From: Acidobacteriota bacterium
GTDB lineage: Bacteria > Acidobacteriota > Vicinamibacteria > Vicinamibacterales > Vicinamibacteraceae
Assembly: GCA_023427865.1 (NCBI GenBank)
Contig: JAEYZV010000417.1
Coordinates: 1-21,459 of the forward strand
Length of the DNA: 21,459 nt
Direction: 5' to 3'
The translations under genes were made by a program, and so were the position numbers. The notes under the pieces were generated by a model. The model searched no databases. It saw only the letters and a list, made by a program, of their open reading frames with translations, and was not told the origin of the DNA. Below, piece by piece: positions 1 through 6,826 of this stretch (within the stretch, counting starts at the first letter, position 1; each line of letters begins with the position of its first letter).

Positions 1-31
1 GCGGCTACACACTGGCCGTTTTGGGTCGTAG

Positions 32-52
32 CCGTCGGGCCCTGCCCGACGG
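32..52. terminator. Perfect 9-bp hairpin at window edge
   Basis: CCGTCGGGC (32-40) and GCCCGACGG (44-52) are perfect inverted repeats around the 3-nt loop CCT. There is no T-run after it, so it is not a classical intrinsic terminator. It lies upstream of the flavoprotein gene that starts at 84. It could end transcription from a gene to the left of the window, or form a leader structure. Confidence 0.4.
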
Positions 53-83
53 ACCGGCCACACGGGGAACTCCAGGAGGACGC

Positions 84-1154
84 ATGGCTGTCGAGGTGAG
101 GAAGGGACAGGGCGACGTGAAGCTGACGCGGGAGGAGTTCGAACGACGCCTGCGTGAGCGCTTCTACGACCCGGCCTTTCAGCAGGTCGAAGGCCAGCTT
201 GCCGACATCGTCGAGGTCGCCTGGCAGGCCTACGATGACTACCGCAAGAGCCCGCGGACGCGAAAGGCGGGGCCCGGACTCGCCGACCCCGACTACGAAC
301 TGCCGGTCGAGTGGCTCGAGACGCGCGAGCGGGTTCAGCAGGCCGAGCGCGAGCAGAAGGATCCGTCCCGCCCGGGCCGCGTGCTGCTCGTGTGCGGCGC
401 GGCGCGCCACGACCAGACGTGCCCCGGCGAGATGTCCAAGACGTTCCGCCTGGCGTCACAGGCGCGCGAGGAGTTCGACCTGGCTGGGTTGACCTGCGAC
501 GTCCTCGACCTGAGCCTGCTCACGGCCGAGTACGGGCGGCAGATCCTTCCCTGCAAGGCGTGCGTGTCCACCGCGATGCCGCTCTGCCACTGGCCCTGTT
601 CGTGTTACCCCAACCACGCGATGGGCCAGGTCAACGACTGGATGAACGAGATCTACCCGCGCTGGGCGGCCGCGCACGGCGTGATGATCGTGACTCCGGT
701 GTACTGGTACCAGGCACCGAGCGTGCTCAAACTCATGATGGACCGCCTGGTCTGTGCCGACGGCGGCAACCCCGACCAGACAACGACTCACGGCAAGACG
801 GTGGAGGAGGCCAAGGCGATCGAGGTGCAGGGGTGGCACTACCCGCGCCACCTCGCCGGGCGCGTCTTCGGCGTGGTCGTCCATGGCGACACCGTCGGCG
901 CCGCAACGTTGCGCCGCTCGCTGGCCGACTGGCTGACCGACATGAAGTTGCTGCCGGGTGTGCTGCAGGGCGGCATCGATCGCTACATCGGTTACTACGA
1001 ACCTTACGCGACCAGCCACGAGGCTCTCGACAAGGATTCAGCCGTCCAGCGCGAGGTGCGCGAGGTAGCGAAGGCGCTCATCCACGCCGTGGGGCTGGCG
1101 CGCGCGGGCCGGTACCCACGCATGCAGGGCGGCGACGATCCACGGCCGAAGTGA
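84..1154 (+). CDS. Flavodoxin-fold NAD(P)H-dependent FMN reductase-like protein
   Basis: Predicted 356-aa cytoplasmic protein. I chose ATG 84 because AGGAGGA (74-80) sits just upstream; the frame stays open to 21 but has no ribosome site there. Residues 99-125 (RVLLVCGAARHDQTCPGEMSK) look like the phosphate-binding loop of NADPH-dependent FMN reductases, and 'VTPVYWYQAPSVLKLMMDR' (203-221) is the usual flavodoxin-family segment that reads DPVYWxxPSxLKxxxDR in relatives. In between is a cysteine-rich loop (C157, C160, C168, C172, C174), seen in iron-sulfur-flavoprotein-like relatives and perhaps metal-binding. The first ~95 residues are a charged helical extension not needed for the flavodoxin fold. 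The substrate is unknown; quinone, nitro-compound or metal reduction are all possible. The fold is fairly secure, the reaction is not. Confidence 0.75.
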   Translation: MAVEVRKGQGDVKLTREEFERRLRERFYDPAFQQVEGQLADIVEVAWQAYDDYRKSPRTRKAGPGLADPDYELPVEWLETRERVQQAEREQKDPSRPGRVLLVCGAARHDQTCPGEMSKTFRLASQAREEFDLAGLTCDVLDLSLLTAEYGRQILPCKACVSTAMPLCHWPCSCYPNHAMGQVNDWMNEIYPRWAAAHGVMIVTPVYWYQAPSVLKLMMDRLVCADGGNPDQTTTHGKTVEEAKAIEVQGWHYPRHLAGRVFGVVVHGDTVGAATLRRSLADWLTDMKLLPGVLQGGIDRYIGYYEPYATSHEALDKDSAVQREVREVAKALIHAVGLARAGRYPRMQGGDDPRPK

Positions 1155-1184
1155 CGGCACGCGACCCCGCCGGGTGGGGACGCC

Positions 1185-1244
1185 CACGTCCGTCCGAAAG
1201 GGCCCGGCCTGGACGCACGTTCGAACGCGGCCCGCACGGACGTG
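1185..1244. promoter_or_regulatory. Spaced inverted repeat upstream of egtB
   Basis: CACGTCCGT (1185-1193) and ACGGACGTG (1236-1244) are perfect 9-bp inverted arms 42 nt apart, with the 8-bp palindrome GTTCGAAC (1219-1226) between them. They lie in the 129-nt gap before egtB. They could be paired operator half-sites or an mRNA stem. The evidence is the symmetry only. Confidence 0.25.
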
Positions 1245-1283
1245 CTTGAGCAGCCCGGCAAGTCGTGATTCGATGCGTGCACC

Positions 1284-2627
1284 ATGACGACATTGGGAAC
1301 GGATCTGACCAGAGCGGCGCTGGCCGACTGGTACCGCCGCAACCGGCAGCGCTCCCGTCAGCTGTTCGACATCGTCCGGGAAGAGGCGTATTACGACCGG
1401 CCCATCGCGCTCCGCCACCCGATCGTCTTCTACGAGGGGCACCTGCCGGCCTTCAGCCTCAACACGCTCGTCAAGAAGGCGCTGGGTCGCTCCGGCGTCG
1501 ACGCGGAACTCGAACGCCTGTTTGCACGGGGCATCGATCCCGAAGACGAGGCCGCGGCCCGCGGCAGCCGCCGCACCGAATGGCCGACGCGCGACGAGGT
1601 CCGGCGATTCGCGGACGCGTGCGACGCCCTCGTGCTCGACGCGCTCGCCAACGCCCAGATCGAGCAGTCCGGGCATCCGCTCCTGCACGACGCGGAGGCC
1701 GTGTACACCATCCTCGAGCACGAGGCGATGCACCAGGAGACGATGCTGTACATGTGGCATCGGCTGCCGCTGGCGCACAAGATCGCCCCACCGGACACGC
1801 ACGTGGACCTGCAGGGCGCCGGCCACGAACCCGGGCGCGTGGCGGTTCCTGCCGGGCGGGCGACGCTCGGCGCGTCACGCGGGCAGATCGCGTTCGGCTG
1901 GGACAACGAGTTCCCCGCGTTCACGGTGGATGTGCCCGCGTTCGAGATCGACGTCCACGACGTGACGAATGGCCAGTTCATGGATTTCGTCGACGCGGGC
2001 GGTTACGCGAACGGCGCGTTGTGGACGCCGGAGGCGTTCGAGTGGATTCGCAGCGCCGGCATCGAGCATCCGCAGTTCTGGGTCCGCCGCGAAGGCACCT
2101 GGAAGTGGCGCGGCATGTTCGAGGAGTTCGACCTGCCCGCGTCATGGCCGGTGTACGTGAGCCAGGTCGAGGCGGCCGCCTACGCGCGATGGAAGGGCGC
2201 CCGTCTGCCGACCGAGGCCGAGTACCATCGCGCAGCGTTCGGGGAACCGTCAGGAGCGGAACGCCAGTACCCCTGGGGCGACGCCCTCCCGGACGCGTCG
2301 CGCGGCACGTTCGATTTCGTCTCGTGGAATCCCGTAAGCGTCGGCCGACATCCGGCCGGCTGCAGCGCGTGGGGCGTCCACGACCTGATGGGCAACGGCT
2401 GGGAGTGGACGTCCAGCGAGTTCGCGCCGTTCGACGGCTTCAGACCCATGGCGTCGTACCCCGAGTACTCGGCCGACTTCTTCGACGGGCAGCACGTCGT
2501 GATGAAGGGCGCGTCGCCGGCCACGGCCGCAGCGCTCCTCCGCCGCAGCTATCGCAACTGGTTCCGCACGAACTACCCGTACGTCTACGCGACCTTCCGG
2601 TGCGTCGTCAGCGGCGACCATCGATGA
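1284..2627 (+). CDS. egtB: Ergothioneine biosynthesis sulfoxide synthase EgtB
   Basis: 447-aa non-haem iron enzyme that joins a sulfur donor (cysteine or gamma-glutamylcysteine) to hercynine with O2, giving the sulfoxide precursor of ergothioneine. The N-terminal DinB-like bundle carries the expected iron ligands: H53 in EGHLPAF, and H146 and H150 in 'EHEAMHQE'. A formylglycine-generating-enzyme/SUMF1-type domain follows (about 185-447) with RLPTEAEYHRA (308-317), NGWEWT (371-376) and the terminal RSYRNWF and YATFRC segments. The usual GNVWEW here reads GNGWEW. No good Shine-Dalgarno precedes ATG 1284. Its stop overlaps the egtD start by 4 nt (ATGA). No egtA, egtC or egtE is in the window, which fits EgtB types that use free cysteine; that is inference. 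A SenA-type selenoneine enzyme is the main alternative, but no senB neighbour is seen. Confidence 0.9.
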   Translation: MTTLGTDLTRAALADWYRRNRQRSRQLFDIVREEAYYDRPIALRHPIVFYEGHLPAFSLNTLVKKALGRSGVDAELERLFARGIDPEDEAAARGSRRTEWPTRDEVRRFADACDALVLDALANAQIEQSGHPLLHDAEAVYTILEHEAMHQETMLYMWHRLPLAHKIAPPDTHVDLQGAGHEPGRVAVPAGRATLGASRGQIAFGWDNEFPAFTVDVPAFEIDVHDVTNGQFMDFVDAGGYANGALWTPEAFEWIRSAGIEHPQFWVRREGTWKWRGMFEEFDLPASWPVYVSQVEAAAYARWKGARLPTEAEYHRAAFGEPSGAERQYPWGDALPDASRGTFDFVSWNPVSVGRHPAGCSAWGVHDLMGNGWEWTSSEFAPFDGFRPMASYPEYSADFFDGQHVVMKGASPATAAALLRRSYRNWFRTNYPYVYATFRCVVSGDHR

Positions 2628-3631
2628 CGCCCGACATGCGTGCGGCACGTGCCGCTGCCGAGACGCCAGGCGATCACGCGGCGGACCGCGCGGGCGAGTC
2701 GCACGAACTCGCCCGCGACGTCGGCTTCTACCTGCAGCAGACGCCGCGGCAACTGCCGTCGCGCTTGCTCTACGACGCCCTCGGCTCCGCGCTGTTCGAT
2801 GCGATCTGCCTGCTGCCCTGGTATCGCATCACGCGCGCCGAGCTGCGCCTGCTCGCCACCCACGCCCCGGCGGCCGGCCGGTTGCTGCGGCGCGGCGACC
2901 GGATCGTCGAGCTTGGCAGCGGCAATGGCGAGAAGCTGGCAGTGCTGCTCGCGCGTGCCGGCGTTGCCGGCGTGCACGCCCACCTCATCGACCTGTCCGA
3001 GGCGGCGCTCGGGCGCGCCATGCAGACGTTGAGCGCCATCGAAGGGCTGGACGTTCGGGCCACGAGGCATCAGGCGACCTACGAGGAAGGGCTGCGCGCC
3101 CTTCCTGCCGGCCAGCCCCACCGCACGTTGGTGGCATTCCTCGGATCGAACATCGGCAACTTCGACCCGCCGGGTGCCGCCGCCTTCCTGCGCGTCATCC
3201 GCAACAGCCTCACGCCCGGGGATGCACTCCTGCTCGGCACCGATCTGGTCAAGCCCGAACGAGACCTGCTGCTTGCGTACGACGATCCGCTGGGGCTCAC
3301 GGCGGCGTTCAACAAGAACCTCCTGCTGCGGCTCAACACCGAACTGCACGCGGACTTCGACCTGCACCGGTTCGCACACCGGGCCGTGTGGAATCGCGAG
3401 GCGCGGCGCATGGAGATGCACCTGGTCAGCCTCGCCACGCAGCACGTCCTGATCCCTGGCGCCGACCTCACCCTCCGGCTCGAGGACGGCGAGACGATCT
3501 GGACCGAGAGCTCCTACAAGTACGAACCGGACGGCGTCTCGAGCCTCGTCGAACCTGCCGGCTTCACGCGACGCGAGCACTGGGTCGACGACGAGGCCCG
3601 GTTCGCGCTGACGATGTTCGAGGCCGTGTAG
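2624..3631 (+). CDS. egtD: L-histidine N-alpha-trimethyltransferase EgtD
   Basis: 335-aa SAM-dependent methyltransferase that turns histidine into hercynine, the substrate of EgtB. The start is ATG 2624 in the ATGA overlap with egtB, which implies translational coupling. Family marks: PSRLLYDALGSALFD (45-59), SAM-binding motif IVELGSGNGEK (94-104), LGSNIGNF (173-180), the histidine-site region AFNKNLLLRLN (228-238), and TESSYKY (294-300), where E295 and S297 match the E-x-S pair that contacts histidine in the mycobacterial enzyme. The length is normal for the family. It ends 9 nt before the convergent stop of the serine hydrolase, with no terminator hairpin visible in that gap. With EgtB it supplies both core steps; the final C-S lyase must be elsewhere or be an unspecific PLP enzyme. 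Confidence 0.93.
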   Translation: MTPDMRAARAAAETPGDHAADRAGESHELARDVGFYLQQTPRQLPSRLLYDALGSALFDAICLLPWYRITRAELRLLATHAPAAGRLLRRGDRIVELGSGNGEKLAVLLARAGVAGVHAHLIDLSEAALGRAMQTLSAIEGLDVRATRHQATYEEGLRALPAGQPHRTLVAFLGSNIGNFDPPGAAAFLRVIRNSLTPGDALLLGTDLVKPERDLLLAYDDPLGLTAAFNKNLLLRLNTELHADFDLHRFAHRAVWNREARRMEMHLVSLATQHVLIPGADLTLRLEDGETIWTESSYKYEPDGVSSLVEPAGFTRREHWVDDEARFALTMFEAV

Positions 3632-3640
3632 TCGCCGACC

Positions 3641-5119
3641 CTATCGCGACGGCGCGGTTCGCACCGCCTCGACGATGCCGCGCACGGCCTTGTCGAGGAG
3701 CTTCATGCCCACCGTGTCGCCCCGCATGTGACCCAGGCGGACGATGACCAGGTCGCGCGACGGGATGATGATCACGCGCTGGCCGCCGGCACCGGCCATC
3801 CAGTACGCATCGGACGGCGCGTCGAGCTCGTCGGTGCCGTTCACCCAGAACATGCCGCCATAGCGGGGCGTGGCCCAGCCCGGCGCGGCCGTCGCGACGA
3901 ACCTGGCGAAACCTTCCGGGAGCAGGCGCTTACCTTCCCAGACGCCGTCCTGTGCGTACAGCAGGCCGAGGCGGGCCCAGTTGCGCACGGTGCCGTAGTC
4001 GTAACCGCTGAGGATGAAGTTGCCGTAGGCATCCGGCTCCAACACCTGCCTGCGGATGCCGATGCGGTCGAACAACGCACGCTGCGGCCAGCCCAGGTAA
4101 TCCTCGCCGCGCGACTCGACGATCTGTCGCACGATGGCGCCGAGGGTGATCGGGTCGCAGTTGCGGTAACGGCCCTCGGTGCCGGGCGTGAACTGGAGCG
4201 GACGGCTCGTCGCGAAGCGGAACACGTCCACGGCGCCCGTGTAGACGAGCACGTGCGGCGGGTACCCGTCGCGTTCGGGTGCGTAGTCGGCATCGCCGGG
4301 GGACGTGCAGTGCAGGCCGCTGCTCATCTGCAGCAGGTGCCGGATGGTGATCGCACGGCGCGGGTCGTCCTTGCCCTGCCATGCCGCAATCGGCGCCGGC
4401 GCGTCGAGCGTCAGCGCGCCCTCGTGGATCAGCAACCCCACGAGCGTCGCCGTGAGGCTCTTGCCCATCGACCAGCTCTCGAGTTGCGTGTCGCCGGTAA
4501 TCCCCGGCGCATAGCGCTCGCCGACGATACGCCCCTTGTGCAGCACCAGCATGCCGGCGGTCAGCGCCTCGGGGTCCGAAAACGCGACATCGAGTGCGGC
4601 ATCGATGGCCGCCTTGTCCAGCGCCTGCGGCCAGGGCGCATCCACGACGGCGTCGCCCATCGGCCATGGCTCGCTCCGGGCGTCCGGCAGCGCCGTCCTC
4701 ACCGGCGTCGGCGTGAAGAACACCGAATCGGTTCCTTCCGGGTGGATGACGCAGCCCTGGTCACCGTAGAAACCCGCCGAGCGAGTGACGATGCCGCGCA
4801 CGGTGGCGCGCACGACCTTGCGATCCCGATCGATGGCGATGGTCACGTGCGCGCGGTCGGCTTCCGGGGTGAGGAAGTAGGCGCTGTTCTGCCGGGCCTC
4901 GGCCTGGTCGCGGCCTGAGACGAAGATCGCCGAGCACAGGATCTTCGCGTAGGCGGCGGCCCCGAGCGTGATCGGTGTCTCTGCCGGCGAGAACCCGCCG
5001 GTGGCGGCGGGGTTGGAGGCGGTGGGATCCGGCCGCGCGGGGGGCTGCGCCGCCGCAGGAGAAAGCGAAGACGCGGTCACCGAGAGCGAAAGCGAAAGCA
5101 GGAGTGTCGCGCGGAGCAT
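3641..5119 (-). CDS. Exported serine hydrolase, class-C beta-lactamase-like
   Basis: 492 aa with a short Sec signal peptide (about 1-25, ending AAAQ) and a Pro/Ala-rich linker, so probably periplasmic. The catalytic domain (about 165-485) has the serine-active-site set of the beta-lactamase/NylB/EstB family: S217-M-G-K220 (SxxK), Y318-R-N320 (YxN) and a late GAGGQ segment (443-447) in place of KTG, as in NylB-like amide hydrolases. The extra N-terminal ~140 residues (C62 and C123 may pair) resemble nothing I can name. The true substrate is unknown (ester, amide or peptide); antibiotic resistance should not be assumed. TAGACT lies 7 nt before the start codon and no Shine-Dalgarno is seen, so a leaderless message is possible. 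Downstream of the ADP-ribosylglycohydrolase gene on the same strand, 97 nt apart. Confidence 0.85.
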   Translation of the reverse strand: MLRATLLLSLSLSVTASSLSPAAAQPPARPDPTASNPAATGGFSPAETPITLGAAAYAKILCSAIFVSGRDQAEARQNSAYFLTPEADRAHVTIAIDRDRKVVRATVRGIVTRSAGFYGDQGCVIHPEGTDSVFFTPTPVRTALPDARSEPWPMGDAVVDAPWPQALDKAAIDAALDVAFSDPEALTAGMLVLHKGRIVGERYAPGITGDTQLESWSMGKSLTATLVGLLIHEGALTLDAPAPIAAWQGKDDPRRAITIRHLLQMSSGLHCTSPGDADYAPERDGYPPHVLVYTGAVDVFRFATSRPLQFTPGTEGRYRNCDPITLGAIVRQIVESRGEDYLGWPQRALFDRIGIRRQVLEPDAYGNFILSGYDYGTVRNWARLGLLYAQDGVWEGKRLLPEGFARFVATAAPGWATPRYGGMFWVNGTDELDAPSDAYWMAGAGGQRVIIIPSRDLVIVRLGHMRGDTVGMKLLDKAVRGIVEAVRTAPSR

Positions 5120-5140
5120 CGCACGCAGTCTAGCAACGCC

Positions 5141-5160
5141 GCGTCGGCGCGTCGGCGCGT
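5141..5160. repeat. Short tandem repeat GCGTCGGC
   Basis: Two and a half copies of the 8-bp unit GCGTCGGC (5141-5148, 5149-5156, then GCGT). They lie in the 98-nt gap between the ADP-ribosylglycohydrolase and serine hydrolase genes, where related GTCGGCG words recur near 5170 and 5202. Probably low-complexity GC-rich spacer; no function is inferred. Confidence 0.4.
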
Positions 5161-5217
5161 TTCTGCGAAGTCGGCGTCCGGCTGCACCTCTCGAGCGGCA
5201 CGTCGGCGTTTTGGCGT

Positions 5218-6162
5218 TCAGCGTTCAGCCTTCTCCAGCAATGCATCCGCGAGGCGTTCTATCGTGGCGCGGCCGACAAGCGCCTGACGCCACCGGTGCG
5301 GAATCGCCTCGACGCCGTAGTACACGCCGGCAATCTGACCGTAGATGGCGCCGGTGGTGTCGGCGTCGTGGCCGAGGTTCACCGCCAGCAGCGCGCCGTC
5401 CTCGAACGACGTGCTGCGCGCAAGCGCCCACAGCGCCGCCTCGAGCGAGCGCACGACGTAGCCCGTGCCCTCGATGTCCGGTGGCTCGCGACGCAGGAAC
5501 GAGCCCGCCGCGATCTCGTCGATGGCCGGTGCCAACGGGTCGCCGCTGGCCGTGGCGCGATCCCGCACAGCGGTCGCGCCGAGCAGGTCGTCCTTCGACA
5601 CACCGTCGAGCGCGGTCACGATCAGCGCGGCCATCAACCGGCATGCGTCCACGGCTTCCGGTGCGCCGTGGGTCGTACGTGAACTGTCGGCGGCCCGACT
5701 TACGGCGTGCACGGGGTCGCTTGCGAAGAAGAGAGGCGCCGGGGCCAGCCGCATGAGCGAGCCGTTGCCCGCGGTGCGGGGGTCGGTACTCCCACTCCAC
5801 GGTTCACCTGTACGTTCGAAGCGCTCGAGCGCATCGCGCACGGTGGCGCCGATGTCGAAACAGCGTCCGGTGCTGCTGTGGTCTCCATCACGGTACCAGC
5901 CGACGTAGCGCCGCATCTGATCCACCGGATCGAAGCCGCCACACTCGACGAGGCTCTCCGCCAGGCAGAGCGCCATGGACGTGTCGTCGGTCCATGCCCC
6001 GGCCGGCAGGCCGAAGGGCCCCCCACCCTGCATGTCGCCGATGGGCGTGAACGTGCCGGGCGGCTTGAACTCCAGCGTCGTTCCCAGGGCGTCTCCAGCC
6101 GCGAGGCCGAGCAGCGCGCCTCTGTAGCGATCCTGTCGCGTGATGGTCATGGGTGCAGTCAT
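5218..6162 (-). CDS. ADP-ribosylglycohydrolase family protein (DraG/ARH-like)
   Basis: Predicted 314-aa soluble protein of the DraG/ARH3 fold, which removes ADP-ribose from proteins or hydrolyses related ADP-ribose linkages using two Mg ions. Motifs: GALLGLAAGDALG (15-27), metal ligands WTDDTS (57-62), GNGSLMRLAP (132-141), and the second metal cluster GHDADTTGAIYGQIAG (264-279), followed by IPHRW (287-291). Both acidic clusters are intact, so it should be active. The frame opens at 6321, but homology begins after residue 54 of that frame. ATG 6162 is the preferred start; ATG 6150 (MTITRQDR) is also possible, and neither has a strong ribosome site. No DraT, nif gene or ADP-ribosyltransferase toxin lies nearby, so the target is unknown and a nitrogenase role is unlikely. 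Confidence 0.88.
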   Translation of the reverse strand: MTAPMTITRQDRYRGALLGLAAGDALGTTLEFKPPGTFTPIGDMQGGGPFGLPAGAWTDDTSMALCLAESLVECGGFDPVDQMRRYVGWYRDGDHSSTGRCFDIGATVRDALERFERTGEPWSGSTDPRTAGNGSLMRLAPAPLFFASDPVHAVSRAADSSRTTHGAPEAVDACRLMAALIVTALDGVSKDDLLGATAVRDRATASGDPLAPAIDEIAAGSFLRREPPDIEGTGYVVRSLEAALWALARSTSFEDGALLAVNLGHDADTTGAIYGQIAGVYYGVEAIPHRWRQALVGRATIERLADALLEKAER

Positions 6163-6260
6163 TCTGCCCGACCTGTCGGTCACGACACCGGCCCGAGCGC
6201 AGGGTCGTGAGGTGCAGGGGGGTGTCCACCAGTCAATGGGGGCCGACACATCCACCTCAG

Positions 6261-6272
6261 CTGTAATATGAT
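6261..6272 (+). promoter_or_regulatory. AT-rich extended -10-like element
   Basis: CTGTAATATGAT is an isolated AT-rich stretch in very GC-rich DNA and contains a TGTAATAT extended -10-like hexamer, 37 nt before the GTG start at 6306. No clear -35 box lies 16-18 nt upstream. It sits in the 143-nt divergent region between the ADP-ribosylglycohydrolase and the small HTH gene. Weak support. Confidence 0.3.
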
Positions 6273-6305
6273 GGCCGAGCTGGCTCGAGCCGGCGGACCA
6301 CAGGC

Positions 6306-6521
6306 GTGTCGAAGGCCCCACGAAGCCGCAGATGGACGGCAGACGAGGTCGCGCGGCTGCGACAGCTCGCGCGGCGGGTGCCCGTGCAGGAGATCGCGCG
6401 CCGCCTCGAGCGTACGGTCAGCGCGGTACGCACGAAGGCGGCCCACGAACGCCTTCCCCTCATGTCCCGGCCGACCCCTGGCCGGCCGCGCACGCCGATG
6501 CCCTGGGATGCCGAACCGTGA
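6306..6521 (+). CDS. Small HTH/SANT-like DNA-binding protein
   Basis: 71-aa basic protein starting at GTG 6306. Residues 8-52 (RRWTADEVARLRQLARR, then VPVQEIARRL, then TVSAVRTKAAHERL) read as a three-helix SANT/GcrA-like helix-turn-helix: W9 and T10 open helix 1, the QEIARRLERTVSAVRTKA stretch is the turn and recognition helix. Such 60-80-aa proteins are common in proteobacteria and acidobacteria and their targets are mostly unknown. Its TGA overlaps the GTG start of the next gene by 4 nt (GTGA, 6518-6521), so the two are very likely co-translated. The Pro-rich tail is probably disordered. The reading frame is supported by this coupling and by the recognisable fold. Confidence 0.65.
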   Translation: MSKAPRSRRWTADEVARLRQLARRVPVQEIARRLERTVSAVRTKAAHERLPLMSRPTPGRPRTPMPWDAEP

Positions 6522-6763
6522 GCGACCCGCTCACGCCAGCACCCGGCGACTACGTCGTGCATTACAGTAGCGAAGGCGGTGTGCACCGCCTGGTGCTCGC
6601 TCGCATGCAGGCCGACACCAGCTTCGTGTCGATCCTGACGACGTTCGCGGCGCTCGGCGGCGCACAGACGCGGTTCGAGGCGGAAGCGCTCGCGCGCGCG
6701 GCACGGGAGCGCGTCGGCGCCTTCAGGCGGGAGGAGGGCGGCGGGTACACGCGGCTCGGGTGA
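6518..6763 (+). CDS. 81-aa protein of unknown function
   Basis: Begins at GTG 6518 in a GTGA overlap with the small HTH gene and ends at the TGA inside the hairpin at 6760-6785. The sequence is ordinary protein-like: DYVVHYSSEGGVHRLVLARM (11-30) suggests two beta strands, followed by a short alanine/arginine helix (about 50-70). I do not recognise a family. Pairing with an HTH protein suggests a cofactor or target-linked role, but that is a guess. The frame is open well upstream of GTG 6518 (to 6332); that upstream part is the shifted shadow of the HTH gene and was dropped. Confidence 0.55.
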   Translation: MSDPLTPAPGDYVVHYSSEGGVHRLVLARMQADTSFVSILTTFAALGGAQTRFEAEALARAARERVGAFRREEGGGYTRLG

Positions 6764-6790
6764 CCGGCCGCAGGGCCGCTGTCACCTTTT
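6760..6790 (+). terminator. Hairpin plus T-run, overlapping the sigma-gene promoter
   Basis: GTGAC-CGGCC (6760-6769), loop GCAG, GGCCG (6774-6778), a 2-nt bulge CT, then GTCAC (6781-6785) and CTTTT (6786-6790). This fits an intrinsic terminator for the two small genes; their last stop codon lies in the left arm. The right arm overlaps the TGTCACC element of the next promoter, so termination and sigma-factor initiation share bases. Confidence 0.5.
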
Positions 6791-6811
6791 CGCACGTCCG
6801 CACTCGAATCA
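6780..6811 (+). promoter_or_regulatory. Putative ECF promoter of the sigma-factor gene
   Basis: TGTCACCTT (6780-6788), 10 nt, CGCACTC (6799-6805) and GAAT (6806-6809). The same blocks at the same spacing (19 nt from the first T to the C of CGCACTC) precede the DUF4142 gene at 7779-7810; 23 of 32 positions match. TGTCAC-type -35 boxes are known for several ECF sigma groups. The leader to GTG 6827 would be very short. Matching elements before a sigma gene and its neighbour are the classic sign of autoregulation. Confidence 0.6.
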
Positions 6812-6826
6812 CCGAGGGCCTTCGAC

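Noticed and set aside
2585..3580. A 331-codon minus-strand frame across egtD
   Set aside because: Antisense to a well-supported EgtD; no recognisable domain.
3728..4918. A 396-codon plus-strand frame across the serine hydrolase
   Set aside because: Antisense shadow of the hydrolase; the minus frame has a signal peptide and SxxK/YxN motifs.
6322..6762. Longer start for the 81-aa protein (from 6332)
   Set aside because: The upstream part is an out-of-phase reading of the HTH gene; the GTGA overlap at 6518 gives a better start.
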